Counted from the first letter of the stretch, positions 45,693 to 54,566 are shown. The stretch: DNA of 64,000 nt from Candidatus Brevundimonas phytovorans (GCA_029203145.1 CP119309.1:2257001-2321000); one strand, 5' to 3'. Numbers and translations are program-made. Notes: a model not told the origin generated them from the sequence alone.

Positions 45693-46943
45693 ATGTTCGA
45701 ATTCGGCAGAGATCTGCGGCGGTTGTTCGAGAAGGCGCGCGACAGCGACGACCTCGGATGGCTGGAGCTGATCGGTCTGGGCCTGGTCGAGGTGGAGGCG
45801 CGTCAGCAGTCGGTCGATGCCGGCCGCGTCTCCTGTCCGCGCCCGCATGAGGCGAGCTTGCGCGCCTCGGCCCTGTGGCGCGAGCACGCCCGCCGCTGCG
45901 GCGCCGCCGCCAGTCTGGAACGGGCCGAGGCCGCGGCCCGCGACGCCGCCCGCCACGCTCGCAACGACGATGAAACGATCCGCGCCACCCTGGAACTGGC
46001 CCAAAGCGGGATGCTGGCCTTTGACCTGTGCGGCGAGCCGGCCCGGCTGGACGCCGTCCTGACCCTGCTGGCCGCCCTGCCGACCGCGCGACGGAGCGAC
46101 ACCGCCGCCGCCGTGGCCGCCCTGCACGCGCGGCTGCGGGCGCGTCAGGCCTCGATCGCGGGCGATACGACCGGGCTGCAAACCGCAGCCGCCCTGCTGG
46201 ACGGCGCCCTGCACGGGCTGAAGGGACAACAGCGCGCCGTCGAGGACGAACTGCGGCTGGACCGCGCCGCCCTGATGCTGGAGGCCGGTCTGGCCACCCG
46301 CGACCCGCGCCTGCTGGATCAGGCCGGACAGGATCTGCGCGTCCTGGTCGAGGCCGCCGCGCCCGAACAGCGCCCCCTCAGCCGCGCCCGCGCCCTGGCC
46401 CTGTGCGCCGCCGGCATGGCCGCCCTGGCGGCCGTGGCCGACGACGTCACCGCCCGCGATCAGGCCCACGCCCTGTTCGACGCCGCCGCCGACCAGTTCA
46501 CCCCCGACCACAGCCCGCTGGACTGGGCCGCCATCCAGGTGCTGCGGGCCGAGCGCGAGACCCTGCCCCTGCTGGTCCTGGTCCAGGCCGAAGCCTTGAC
46601 CGAGGGCGGCGGACTGGTTCTGGGCGCCCTGGCCCACGAGCGCCGCGTGGCGCAGGAAGCCACGCGCGCCGGATCAATCGGCGACCTGACCGCCCTGCTG
46701 GAGATCGAAAGCGGCCTGCGTCGTCGCCTGACCCGGCCCTCGGTGGTGTCGACGCCGCTGGACTGGGTCTCCGACCAGATCGGGATGGCCCGGATCGCCC
46801 TGGCCCGCGCCCGCTGGACCGGCCAGGCGCCGCGCGAACTGGGTTTGGTGCTGGTCGAGGCCGCCGCCACCGCCCGCGAACACGGCGCCCCTGCCCTGGC
46901 CCAGCGCGCCGAACGTCTCGCGCGGACGCCGGAAACCGCCTGA
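45693..46943 (+). CDS. Large helical hypothetical protein (TPR-like)
   Basis: A 416-residue soluble protein, almost wholly helical and rich in Ala, Leu and Arg, with repeated helix-turn-helix units of about 35-40 residues that look TPR-like. No enzymatic motif, signal peptide or membrane segment is visible. ATG 45693 starts M-F-E-F-G-R-D-L-R-R-L-F-E. It may be a scaffold, but this is inferred from composition only. Confidence 0.7.
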   Translation: MFEFGRDLRRLFEKARDSDDLGWLELIGLGLVEVEARQQSVDAGRVSCPRPHEASLRASALWREHARRCGAAASLERAEAAARDAARHARNDDETIRATLELAQSGMLAFDLCGEPARLDAVLTLLAALPTARRSDTAAAVAALHARLRARQASIAGDTTGLQTAAALLDGALHGLKGQQRAVEDELRLDRAALMLEAGLATRDPRLLDQAGQDLRVLVEAAAPEQRPLSRARALALCAAGMAALAAVADDVTARDQAHALFDAAADQFTPDHSPLDWAAIQVLRAERETLPLLVLVQAEALTEGGGLVLGALAHERRVAQEATRAGSIGDLTALLEIESGLRRRLTRPSVVSTPLDWVSDQIGMARIALARARWTGQAPRELGLVLVEAAATAREHGAPALAQRAERLARTPETA

Positions 46944-47019
46944 GCCCTTACGCCGCAGCGGCCTTGACCCGGCCCCATTGGGCGCCTAGCTGACGGGCTT
47001 CGCTGAAAGGCCCCTTACC

Positions 47020-47382
47020 GTGACCGATCAAATGACCGCTGACGCCGCCGCCGACCCCGTCCACGCCTTCATCGCCCAGACCGTGGCCGAGCATGACGTG
47101 GTCCTGTTCATGAAGGGCACGCCGGACGCGCCGCGCTGCGGCTTCTCCTCGCTGGCGGTGCAGATCCTCGACCACGTCGGCGCGGCCTTCGTCGGCGTCG
47201 ACGTGCTTCAGGACGAAGCCCTGCGCGACGGCATCAAGAGCTTCACCGACTGGCCGACCATTCCCCAGCTCTATGTGAAGGGCGAGTTCGTCGGCGGCTC
47301 GGACATCGTGCGCGAGATGTTCCAGGCCGGCGAGCTTCAGGCCCTGATGGTCGAGAAGGGCGTCGCCCTCGGCGAGGCCTAA
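47020..47382 (+). CDS. grxD: Monothiol glutaredoxin (Grx4 family)
   Basis: A 120-residue CGFS monothiol glutaredoxin. The active cysteine is Cys40 in P-R-C-G-F-S-S; the upstream V-L-F-M-K-G-T-P and downstream W-P-T-I-P-Q-L-Y-V-K-G-E-F-V-G-G-S-D-I elements are standard. These proteins carry 2Fe-2S clusters with glutathione and BolA and deliver them to targets. The start is GTG 47020. The thioesterase gene begins 6 bases after its stop. Confidence 0.95.
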   Translation: MTDQMTADAAADPVHAFIAQTVAEHDVVLFMKGTPDAPRCGFSSLAVQILDHVGAAFVGVDVLQDEALRDGIKSFTDWPTIPQLYVKGEFVGGSDIVREMFQAGELQALMVEKGVALGEA

Positions 47383-47387
47383 GCCTC

Positions 47388-47813
47388 ATGGCCCGGCCGC
47401 AGCTGCAACCGCGTGAGGACCGCGAGGTCTTCGTCGTCCCTCTGGACGTGCGGCCGGAACACATCGACGAGAACAACCACGTCAACAACGTGGTCTATGT
47501 CGGCTGGCTGCAGGACGTAGGCACAGCCCACTGGAACGCGCGCTTCGACGCGGCGACGCGGGCGAAGTGGTCCTGGGTCGCGCTGAGGCACGAGATCGAC
47601 TACCTGCGCGGCATTGCGCCCGGTTCAGTCGGCGTCGTCGCCCGCACCTGGGTCGGCGACCCGCAGGGGCCGCGCTTCAACCGCTATGTCCGCATCGAGG
47701 ACGGCCAAGGCCGTCTGTGCGCCCAAGGCGTCTCGGAATGGTGTCTGGTCGACGCCGAAACCCTGCGCCCCGCCCGCATCCCGGCGGAGATGCTGGGGCC
47801 GTTTTCGGTCTAG
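47388..47813 (+). CDS. Acyl-CoA thioesterase, hotdog fold
   Basis: A 141-residue 4HBT/YbgC-type hotdog thioesterase. The characteristic V-R-P-E-H-I-D-E-N-N-H-V-N-N-V-V-Y-V-G-W motif begins near residue 21, with the catalytic Asp/Asn region. It ends E-M-L-G-P-F. It is co-transcribed with the glutaredoxin, 5 bases apart. The acyl substrate is unknown. Confidence 0.9.
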   Translation: MARPQLQPREDREVFVVPLDVRPEHIDENNHVNNVVYVGWLQDVGTAHWNARFDAATRAKWSWVALRHEIDYLRGIAPGSVGVVARTWVGDPQGPRFNRYVRIEDGQGRLCAQGVSEWCLVDAETLRPARIPAEMLGPFSV

Positions 47814-47828
47814 CGATGGCTTGAGCTT

Positions 47829-47869
47829 GCCCTTTCCTCCCTGTTGCGCAGCAATGGGGAGGAAAGGGC
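47829..47869. repeat. Isolated outer-arm hairpin between convergent genes
   Basis: GCCCTTTCCTCCC and GGGGAGGAAAGGGC pair across a loop with its own short stem (TTGCGCAGCAA). It is the outer arm of the repeat family standing alone between the thioesterase and lipoprotein stops, and probably acts as a bidirectional terminator. Confidence 0.75.
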
Positions 47870-47874
47870 AAGCC

Positions 47875-48270
47875 TTACAGGCTGATCGGGTTCAGCACGC
47901 GGACGACGGCGCCCGGCGTCAGGCCCAGTTCGGCGTAGGTCCAGCTGACGACGACGCCTTCGCGGACGATGGCCCGGCACAGGTCGGGCGTGCGGCGGAT
48001 CAGGCTGAGTTCGGCCGGGTCCGTATCCTTGATCTTGACCTCGAAGCTGGACGCCTCGGTGCAGCCGTTGGAGCCGACCACGACGTTCAGGCGCTGGCCG
48101 TCGAAGTCGACCTTGCGGACGGCTTCCAGGGTTTCGGTCTCCGAGACCTGGCTGGCGGCGTTGATGTTGACCTTCCGCTCGCCGCCTTCGCTCGAATAGA
48201 TGACGCAGCCGCCCAGCAGGGGCAGCAGGACGACGGCGGCGACGGCGGCCCTGATGGAGGCCTGGCGCAT
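47875..48270 (-). CDS. Small lipoprotein, paralogue of the one at 52143-52538
   Basis: A 131-residue lipoprotein: signal peptide with lipobox L-L-G-G-C (Cys near residue 22). The C-terminal half shares a pattern with another lipoprotein in the window: S-N-G-C-T, then R-R-T-P-D-L-C, then W-T-Y-A-E-L-G-L-T-P-G-A-V-V-R-V-L-N-P. The two Cys could form a disulfide. ATG 48270 overlaps the stop of a tiny upstream lipoprotein gene as TGATG. Function unknown. Confidence 0.8.
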   Translation of the reverse strand: MRQASIRAAVAAVVLLPLLGGCVIYSSEGGERKVNINAASQVSETETLEAVRKVDFDGQRLNVVVGSNGCTEASSFEVKIKDTDPAELSLIRRTPDLCRAIVREGVVVSWTYAELGLTPGAVVRVLNPISL

Positions 48271-48398
48271 CAGTTGGACTCGGTCGTGTTCGAGTGGATG
48301 ACGCGGGTGGTCGGCTTGTCGCTGGCGATGATGATGCAGCCCGACAGCATGGGCGCGGCGATGGCGGCGACGGCGAGAGCGATGATGAGACGGCGCAT
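48270..48398 (-). CDS. 42-residue lipoprotein
   Basis: ATG 48398 has an AAGGGG ribosome binding site. The 42 codons encode a signal peptide (M-R-R-L-I-I-A-L-A-V-A-A-I) with lipobox L-S-G-C (Cys21) and a mature part of only about 22 residues ending T-T-E-S-N. Its TGA overlaps the next start, so it is translationally coupled to the 131-residue lipoprotein. No family is recognised. It resembles small entericidin-like lipoproteins only in size. Confidence 0.68.
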   Translation of the reverse strand: MRRLIIALAVAAIAAPMLSGCIIIASDKPTTRVIHSNTTESN

Positions 48399-48488
48399 AG
48401 GTGTTCCCCTTCTTGGCTGGCCGCAAACTGCCAGCGTCGCCGTTCGCGGTCATGTGAATAATCGGAAAGGCGGCACTTGAATGAAACA

Positions 48489-48511
48489 GCCACAGTCATA
48501 GCTACTGTGGC
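48489..48511. promoter_or_regulatory. Inverted repeat upstream of the flavin oxidoreductase gene
   Basis: GCCACAGT-N7-ACTGTGGC is a perfect 8-base inverted repeat about 45 bases before the start of the old yellow enzyme gene. It may be an operator for a redox or electrophile-responsive regulator; no regulator gene is adjacent. Confidence 0.45.
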
Positions 48512-48555
48512 CGCCCCCATCCCGCCTGTCGGGGGACCGAACCGAGAGATCCAGA

Positions 48556-49686
48556 ATGAGCCTGTTGTTCACCCCCCGCGCTGTTGGGCCGCTGACGCTG
48601 AAGAACCGCATCGTCGTGGCCCCCATGTGCATGTATTCCGCCATCGAGGGCGTGCCCCAGCCCTGGCACGCCCAGCATATCGGGCGGCTGGCCCTGTCGG
48701 GCGCCGGCCTGGTGGTGATCGAGGCCACGGGCGTCGAGCCGGCGGCGCGTATTTCCTGGGCCGACGCCGGCCTGTGGAACGACGAACAGGAAGCCGCCTT
48801 CGCCCGGATCATCCGCGACATCCGCACCTATTCCGACACGCCCATCGGCATCCAGCTGGCCCACGCGGGGCGCAAGGCCTCGACCAATCCGCCGTGGATC
48901 GACCGGGGCGGCCCAGCCCCCGCCGACAAGGCCTGGGAGACCTTCTCCGCCTCGGCCCAGCCCTTCAAGGCCGACTGGCACACCCCGACGGCGCTGGATC
49001 AGGCGGGCATGGACCGGGTGGTCGAGGCCTTCGTCGATTCCGCCAAACGGGCAGACCGGGCAGGCTTCGATCTGGTCGAGTTGCACGCCGCCCACGGCTA
49101 TCTGCTGACCCAGTTCCTGTCGCCGCTGTCGAACGAGCGGACGGACGAATTCGGCGGCTCGCTGGAGAACCGGATGCGCTTCCCCCTGCGCGTGGCCCAG
49201 GCCCTGCGCGACGCCTGGCCCCGCACCAAGGCGCTGGGCGTGCGCTTCAACGGCTCGGACTGGACCGAGGGCGGCATCACGGTCGAGGAGGCCCAGGTCT
49301 TCGGCGCCGCCCTGCACGCCATGGGCTACGATTATCTGCACCTGACCAGCGGCGGCAATGTCGCCACGGCCCGCATCCCTGGCGACCAGCCCAACTATCA
49401 GGTCGCCTTCGCCGAGGCGGTCAAGGCGGCGGCGCCCGAGGCCAATGTCATGGCGGTGGGCATGATCGTCACCCCGCAACAGGCCGAGGACCTGCTGGTT
49501 CAGGGCAAGGCCGACCTGATCGCGATCGCCCGCGCCGTGCTGGACGACCCCAACTGGGGCCACCACGCCGCCGTGGCCCTGAGCCAACCGGAAGGCCTTC
49601 CCCACCCCTATGAGCGGGCCGGCGCTACCTACTGGCCCGGCTATGCGATGGCGCGCGCCCTGGCTGACGGGTCGATGGCGGCCTGA
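48556..49686 (+). CDS. NADH:flavin oxidoreductase, YqjM-type old yellow enzyme
   Basis: A 376-residue FMN ene-reductase that reduces activated C=C bonds with NAD(P)H. N-terminal L-L-F-T-P-R-A-V-G-P-L-T-L-K-N-R-I-V-V-A-P-M-C-M-Y-S is the YqjM-class FMN-binding region. The catalytic pair region H-A-A-H-G-Y-L-L and the substrate loop H-A-G-R-K-A are present, and A-R-A-V-L-D-D-P-N-W closes the barrel. The last 46 bases overlap the end of the convergent MHYT-GGDEF-EAL gene. Confidence 0.94.
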   Translation: MSLLFTPRAVGPLTLKNRIVVAPMCMYSAIEGVPQPWHAQHIGRLALSGAGLVVIEATGVEPAARISWADAGLWNDEQEAAFARIIRDIRTYSDTPIGIQLAHAGRKASTNPPWIDRGGPAPADKAWETFSASAQPFKADWHTPTALDQAGMDRVVEAFVDSAKRADRAGFDLVELHAAHGYLLTQFLSPLSNERTDEFGGSLENRMRFPLRVAQALRDAWPRTKALGVRFNGSDWTEGGITVEEAQVFGAALHAMGYDYLHLTSGGNVATARIPGDQPNYQVAFAEAVKAAAPEANVMAVGMIVTPQQAEDLLVQGKADLIAIARAVLDDPNWGHHAAVALSQPEGLPHPYERAGATYWPGYAMARALADGSMAA

Positions 49687-52037
49687 TCCGCGCCGGACGG
49701 CGTCGCCACGAGGGCGGCGCCGTTCGCCAGGGCGTCGGCCTCCGGCTGGGGTCGGCCCAGCAGATAGCCCTGCACCTCGTCGCAGCCCTGGGCCCGCAGG
49801 AAGGCCAGCTGTTCGGCGGTCTCCACGCCCTCGGCCAGCACCGGGATCGACAGGCTTTCACCGATCGTCAGAACGGCGCGAATGATGGCCCGCGACTGGG
49901 GCGCCGCGCCCTCCAGCTCGGTCATGAAGGAGCGGTCCAGCTTGATCTTGTCGAAGGGGAAGGCCCGCAGCGTCGAAAGCGACGAATAGCCGGTGCCGAA
50001 GTCGTCCATGGCGATGGTGACGCCGAGCGCCTTCAGCTGACGCAGGACATGGGTGGTGCGCTCCATGTCGCTGATCATGGCTGTTTCAGTAATCTCCAGC
50101 TCCAGCCGCGAGGCGGCCAGGCCGGTCTCCAGCAGGACCTGATGCACCAGTCGCGGCAGGTCGACGTGGCCCAGTTGCACCGGCGACAGGTTGACCGCGA
50201 TGCGGTGCGGCTCAGCCCAGGCGGCGGCCTGCTTGCAGGCCTGACGCAGCACCCATTCGCCGATCGGCAGGATCAGGCCGGTCTCCTCGGCCACCGGGAT
50301 GAAGTCGGACGGGGGGATGTTGCGGCCGCTCTCGTCCTTCCAGCGCAGCAGGACCTCGTAGCCGGTGGCCTTGCCGGTCTCGACCGAGGCCTGGACCTGA
50401 TAGTGCAGCTCGAACTGTTCGTTATCCAGGGCCTCGCGCAGGGCCTGGGTGACGCGGCGGCGCGCACGGACGGCCTGATCCATGTCCGCCTCATAGAAGC
50501 AGATATCGACCGTCAGCGAGCCCTTGGCGCGATACATGGCCAGGTCGGCGTTGTTGATCAGGGTCGACAGGTCGTCAGCGTCCTGAGGCCACAGCGAGAC
50601 CCCGATGCTGGCGCCGCACGACAGGTCGGCGTGGTCGATGGTGACGGGGCGGATGACGGCGGCGCGCAGGCGTTCAGCCACGGCCTGAGCCTCGGCGCGC
50701 GAGGCCACGGGCGCCATGGCCACGAACTCGTCGCCGCCCTGACGCGCCACGAACTCCCCGTCCCGCAAGGCGTCGCGCAGGTGGTCGGAGATACGGCACA
50801 GCAGTTGGTCGCCGACGGCGTGGCCATAGAGGTCGTTGACCTCCTTGAAGCGGTTCAGGTCCAGGGCGAACAGGGCCAGGGTCTGTCCCGGCCGGATCGT
50901 CGCCGTCTGCCGGTTCAGGCGTTCCAGGAAGGAGGCGCGGTTGGGCAGGCCGGTCAGGCTGTCGTTGCGCGCCAGGTGAGCGATGCGACGCTCCTGGGCC
51001 TGGCGGGCGCGCAGGTCGCGCACCGAATAGAGCATGACCTCGCCCTCGCTGGCGTGATCGCGCTTGGCCGCCAGCTCGACCGGCAGAACCTCGCCTGAAA
51101 TGGTGGTCAGGGACGACTGGACCATGTCGCCGTCATTCACGCGGGCGGCGTCCTCGGCCCAGCGCGACAGGCTCTGACCGACCACGGCCTCACGCTCGGC
51201 GCCGAGCAGGGTCAGGAGGGCGGCGTTCAGAGCGATGATCACGCCGTCGCGCTCGACCGCCATGCCGTCCACGCTGCCTTCGATCAGGTGTTGCAGCCGG
51301 ACCTCGGCCTGGACCCGCGACTGGCTGTCCAGGGCGTAGCTGGCCGCGCCGGCGCCGAGGACCAGCAGGCCGACGCCCGCCACGCCGATGGCCAGGATGT
51401 GCTTGGCGTCATCCCCCGTCAGCGCCCCGTCCAGCGGCACGAAGGGCAGGATGGTCATGGCCGACATGGCCGTGAAGTGCAGCACCACAATGCCCAGAAC
51501 CAGGCTCAGGATCGCCAGCCAGCGCCCGCCGGTCGTCGGCCGCAGCTTGTCCGCCTTGAAGGCCAGGGCGCTGAAGGCCACGGATCCGACCACGGCCGCG
51601 ACGACATAGGGGACCGACCACTGGATCACCGCGTCGACGGCCAGGGCGGCCATGCCGATAAAGTGCATGGCGGCCACGCTCAGGCCGAACAGGACCCCGC
51701 CCGCCAGGCCGGAACCGGGGAAGCGTTGCGCGGCCAGCAGCTGCGCCGCCCCGGAGCCGAGGATGGCGACCAGCAGCGACAGGCCCGTGAGACCCGGCTC
51801 ATAGGCGATCTGGGTCCCCGGCTCATAGGCGATCATGGCGACGAAGTGGGTGCACCAGACGGTGGCCCCGCCCGCGACCGCGCCCAGGAAGACCCAGGCG
51901 GCGCGCGCCCCGGCCCGCGTGCTGCGGACCCGCTTCAACAGGCTGATGGTGATCCAGCTGCCCAGCACGCAGACAAGCGCGGCCAGGGCGACCAGCGCCA
52001 GGTTATGGGCGGTGGTCAGACAATCGACGATACGCAT
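49641..52037 (-). CDS. MHYT-GGDEF-EAL membrane protein (c-di-GMP turnover)
   Basis: A 798-residue protein with seven N-terminal membrane helices forming an MHYT sensor (H-F-V-A-M, H-F-I-G-M, H-F-T-A-M, possibly binding copper), a PAS-like linker, a GGDEF domain with intact G-G-D-E-F (434-438), and an EAL domain. The EAL signature is E-V-L (Glu561), while N-L-S-P-V-Q, E-I-T-E-T, D-D-F-G-T-G-Y, K-L-D-R-S-F and A-E-G-V-E-T are intact. It could both make and degrade c-di-GMP; which activity dominates cannot be told. It is in a motile, cell-cycle-regulated context. Confidence 0.94.
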   Translation of the reverse strand: MRIVDCLTTAHNLALVALAALVCVLGSWITISLLKRVRSTRAGARAAWVFLGAVAGGATVWCTHFVAMIAYEPGTQIAYEPGLTGLSLLVAILGSGAAQLLAAQRFPGSGLAGGVLFGLSVAAMHFIGMAALAVDAVIQWSVPYVVAAVVGSVAFSALAFKADKLRPTTGGRWLAILSLVLGIVVLHFTAMSAMTILPFVPLDGALTGDDAKHILAIGVAGVGLLVLGAGAASYALDSQSRVQAEVRLQHLIEGSVDGMAVERDGVIIALNAALLTLLGAEREAVVGQSLSRWAEDAARVNDGDMVQSSLTTISGEVLPVELAAKRDHASEGEVMLYSVRDLRARQAQERRIAHLARNDSLTGLPNRASFLERLNRQTATIRPGQTLALFALDLNRFKEVNDLYGHAVGDQLLCRISDHLRDALRDGEFVARQGGDEFVAMAPVASRAEAQAVAERLRAAVIRPVTIDHADLSCGASIGVSLWPQDADDLSTLINNADLAMYRAKGSLTVDICFYEADMDQAVRARRRVTQALREALDNEQFELHYQVQASVETGKATGYEVLLRWKDESGRNIPPSDFIPVAEETGLILPIGEWVLRQACKQAAAWAEPHRIAVNLSPVQLGHVDLPRLVHQVLLETGLAASRLELEITETAMISDMERTTHVLRQLKALGVTIAMDDFGTGYSSLSTLRAFPFDKIKLDRSFMTELEGAAPQSRAIIRAVLTIGESLSIPVLAEGVETAEQLAFLRAQGCDEVQGYLLGRPQPEADALANGAALVATPSGADQAAIDPSARARAIA

Positions 52038-52142
52038 GAAACCCGGGGGGAAGGGAAAGATACTGCCCCCTTCCTAGGGGCGTAAACCTTAATCCAGCGT
52101 CGTCCGGCATGGCTAACGAAGCCTTAGCCGCGCCAATCGGGC

Positions 52143-52538
52143 TCAGGACGCCGCGTTCGTCTTGACGTCCTGCCGCAGCATATAGGGGTTGTTGACCGAG
52201 ACCTGGGCGCCGGGCTCCAGGCCCAGTTCCTCGAACGACCACTGCAACTGCACCCCCTCGGGCTTGACGTCCTGGCAGCGGTCCTCATCCAGACGACGCA
52301 GGGTGATGACCGCGCTGTCGCGCAGCCGGGTGACGAAGGGTTTGACGTCGTCCTTTCCGGTGCAGCCGTTCGAACTGACCCAGAAGACCGCCATGTCCTG
52401 GGTGAAGGCCGCAGCGTGAACCGGTTCCAGCTGACCCGGCATGTCGGCGGTCTGGACGACCGGCGTGGAGACGCAGGCCGAGAGCGCGGCGACAGCGACG
52501 GCGGCGGCGACAACGCCAAGGGCGGGAATTCGTCTCAT
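52143..52538 (-). CDS. Small lipoprotein, paralogue of the one at 47875-48270
   Basis: A 131-residue lipoprotein with lipobox L-S-A-C (Cys22). The C-terminal half aligns by eye with the other lipoprotein: S-N-G-C-T, then R-R-L-D-E-D-R-C, then W-S-F-E-E-L-G-L-E-P-G-A-Q-V-S-V-N-N-P. Identical length and matching cysteines support a common origin. It lies upstream of the MHYT gene with about 105 bases between. Function unknown. Confidence 0.8.
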   Translation of the reverse strand: MRRIPALGVVAAAVAVAALSACVSTPVVQTADMPGQLEPVHAAAFTQDMAVFWVSSNGCTGKDDVKPFVTRLRDSAVITLRRLDEDRCQDVKPEGVQLQWSFEELGLEPGAQVSVNNPYMLRQDVKTNAAS

Positions 52539-52619
52539 CTCGGCCTTCCGGGGCGGACCCTGTCCACCCGGTCAGAATGCGCTGCTTCTCTCCGCAAGGG
52601 AACAGCGGATCCTGAATAA

Positions 52620-52650
52620 GAAAGAAGCCCCGGTTCGCACCGGGGCTTCC
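52620..52650 (-). terminator. Rho-independent terminator of rpsD
   Basis: On the minus strand GAAGCCCCGG, a short loop and CCGGGGCTTC are followed by TTTCTT. It lies about 28 bases after the rpsD stop. Confidence 0.85.
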
Positions 52651-52677
52651 ATCAACTCTATCGTCGAACGCCTGAAA

Positions 52678-53295
52678 TCAGGACGAGTAGTATTCGACGA
52701 CCAGGTTCGGTTCCATCTTGACCGGGTACGGCACGTCGGACAGTTCCGGCACGCGGACGTAACGGACCGAGAAGCCGCGATCACCCTGTTCCAGGTAGTC
52801 CGGCACGTCGCGTTCCGACGACTGCTGGGCTTCGAGCACCAGAGCCATGGCGCGCGACTTTTCCTTGATCTCGACAACCTGGCCCGGCTTGACGCGGTAC
52901 GAACCGATGTCGACCTTTTTGCCGTCGACAGTCACGTGGCCGTGGCTGACGAACTGGCGAGCGGCCCAGACGGTCGGGACGAACTTGGCGCGGTAGACGA
53001 TGGCGTCCAGACGCGATTCCAGCAGACCGATCAGGTTTTCCGAGGTGTTGCCCTTGCGGCGGCCGGCTTCATCGTAGATGGCCGAGAATTGCTTCTCGGT
53101 GATGTTGCCGTAGTAGCCCTTGAGCTTCTGCTTGGCCTTCAGTTGCAGGCCGAAGTCCGAGACTTTCGACTTGCGGCGCTGACCGTGCTGGCCGGGGCCG
53201 TACGAGCGCTTGTTAACCGGAGACTTGGCGCGGCCCCACAGGTTTTCACCCATGACCCGATCGAGTTTGTACTTGGCGCTATGGCGCTTGGACAT
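52678..53295 (-). CDS. rpsD: 30S ribosomal protein S4
   Basis: A 205-residue S4 protein, a primary 16S rRNA binder that starts assembly of the 30S body. The N-terminal domain has S-K-R-H-S-A-K-Y-K-L-D-R and the S4 RNA-binding domain has R-L-D-A-I-V-Y-R-A-K-F and A-R-Q-F-V-S-H-G-H-V-T-V-D-G-K-K-V. It is monocistronic here with its own terminator, as is common in alphaproteobacteria. Confidence 0.98.
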   Translation of the reverse strand: MSKRHSAKYKLDRVMGENLWGRAKSPVNKRSYGPGQHGQRRKSKVSDFGLQLKAKQKLKGYYGNITEKQFSAIYDEAGRRKGNTSENLIGLLESRLDAIVYRAKFVPTVWAARQFVSHGHVTVDGKKVDIGSYRVKPGQVVEIKEKSRAMALVLEAQQSSERDVPDYLEQGDRGFSVRYVRVPELSDVPYPVKMEPNLVVEYYSS

Positions 53296-53463
53296 AAGTC
53301 ACTCTTCATGCTGATGCGGCCCGGCCCCTCCCCGATTGGAGCGGCGATCTCAACGGCGGTCCACGCATCGTCCGTAGTCAATCCGCGCCTCGGGCCGGAA
53401 CCCGATGCGAGAAGGGCGAGCTTATGAAGGCCCGCCCCTCCAGAGTCAAGCCAGACGGGCGTT

Positions 53464-54075
53464 TCAGCCCTTGGCGGCGGCGAACAGGTCGTTGACCTTG
53501 TTCCAGTTCACAATGGACCAGAAGGCGGCCAGGAACTCGGCGCGGCGGTTCTGATACTTCAGGTAGTAGGCGTGTTCCCAGACGTCGGCGACGAGCAGGG
53601 GCGCGCCCTTCTCCTCGGCGAAGTCCATCAGGGAGTTGTCCTGGTTCGGCGTCGAAATGATCTTCAGCTTGCCGTCCTGCACGATCAGCCAGGCCCAGCC
53701 CGAACCGAAGCGGCCCAAGCCGGCCGCGTTGAAGGCCTCCTTAAAGGCGTCCATGCCGCCCAGGTCGGCGTCGATGGCGGCGGCCAGCTCAGCCGAGGGC
53801 GCGCCGCCCGTGCCGACCGGGGCCAGGCCTTCCCAGAAGAAGGTGTGGTTCCACACGCCGCCGGCGTTGTTGCGCACGGCGACCGGCAGGGTCGACATCT
53901 TGGCGAACAGTTCGTCGAACGACTGGCCTTCGACGCCCGCGGCGGCCACGGCCTTGTTCAGGTTGTCGACATAGGTCTGATGATGCTTGTCGTAGTGGAA
54001 GCTCATCGTCTCCTTGTCGATGACGGGCTCCAGCGCGTCGTGGGCATAGGGCAGCGGGGGCAGGGTGAAGGCCAT
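53464..54075 (-). CDS. sodB: Superoxide dismutase, Fe type
   Basis: A 203-residue Fe/Mn superoxide dismutase. Metal ligands lie in M-S-F-H-Y-D-K-H-H (His27 region), W-N-H-T-F-F-W (His), and D-V-W-E-H-A-Y-Y (Asp and His). The Fe-type sequence G-S-G-W-A-W-L and the A-Y-Y-L-K-Y-Q-N-R-R dimer motif are clear. No signal peptide, so cytoplasmic. It is monocistronic. Confidence 0.96.
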   Translation of the reverse strand: MAFTLPPLPYAHDALEPVIDKETMSFHYDKHHQTYVDNLNKAVAAAGVEGQSFDELFAKMSTLPVAVRNNAGGVWNHTFFWEGLAPVGTGGAPSAELAAAIDADLGGMDAFKEAFNAAGLGRFGSGWAWLIVQDGKLKIISTPNQDNSLMDFAEEKGAPLLVADVWEHAYYLKYQNRRAEFLAAFWSIVNWNKVNDLFAAAKG

Positions 54076-54270
54076 GGGGAGCGTCCTCTTCGGCGTTTGA
54101 ATTCGTCTGGCCCCTATCTAGGGCCGCGCACGAAAGACCCAAGCCTTAACCGCGGCCTTTGTTCAGTTTTTCGCCCCTCGAGCGCCGAATAGGGAACCGG
54201 ACCGGCAAAACACCTGTTTCCCAAGGGTCGCCCTGACACCGTCCAGAGCCCTCCCGAAAGGAGGATCGCC

Positions 54271-54459
54271 ATGCCCGCTCGTTCCCTCCATCGGCCCGCC
54301 CCCCTGACCGACGCCGAAGCCGAGACCCTGAGGCTGCAATTGCTGGAGATCATCCCGCGCCTGCGCCGTCACCACCTGCTCGACCTGGCCGACACCCTGC
54401 ACGACGCCGCCCGCGAACGCCGCGACGGCGAACCGCGCCATTTCGATGTGAGGGTGTGA
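54271..54459 (+). CDS. Small hypothetical protein
   Basis: A 62-residue basic, helical protein (E-A-E-T-L-R-L-Q-L-L-E-I-I-P-R-L-R-R-H-H-L-L-D-L-A-D). The AAAGGAGG ribosome binding site just upstream of ATG 54271 is among the best in the window and supports expression. No family is recognised. Confidence 0.65.
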   Translation: MPARSLHRPAPLTDAEAETLRLQLLEIIPRLRRHHLLDLADTLHDAARERRDGEPRHFDVRV

Positions 54460-54566
54460 GGTGGCCTGCCTGCCCATGACATAGGGGGAAGGAAGAACGG
54501 CTGACGCTTGCGCGGCGCGCCGGGTCGGGCAGACTGGCCAGAACGGGAATTGTGGGGAGCATCGCC

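Noticed and set aside
53430..53463. Terminator after sodB
   Set aside because: A GCCCG...CGGGC pairing exists but the stem is short, the loop is long and no T-run follows on the minus strand.
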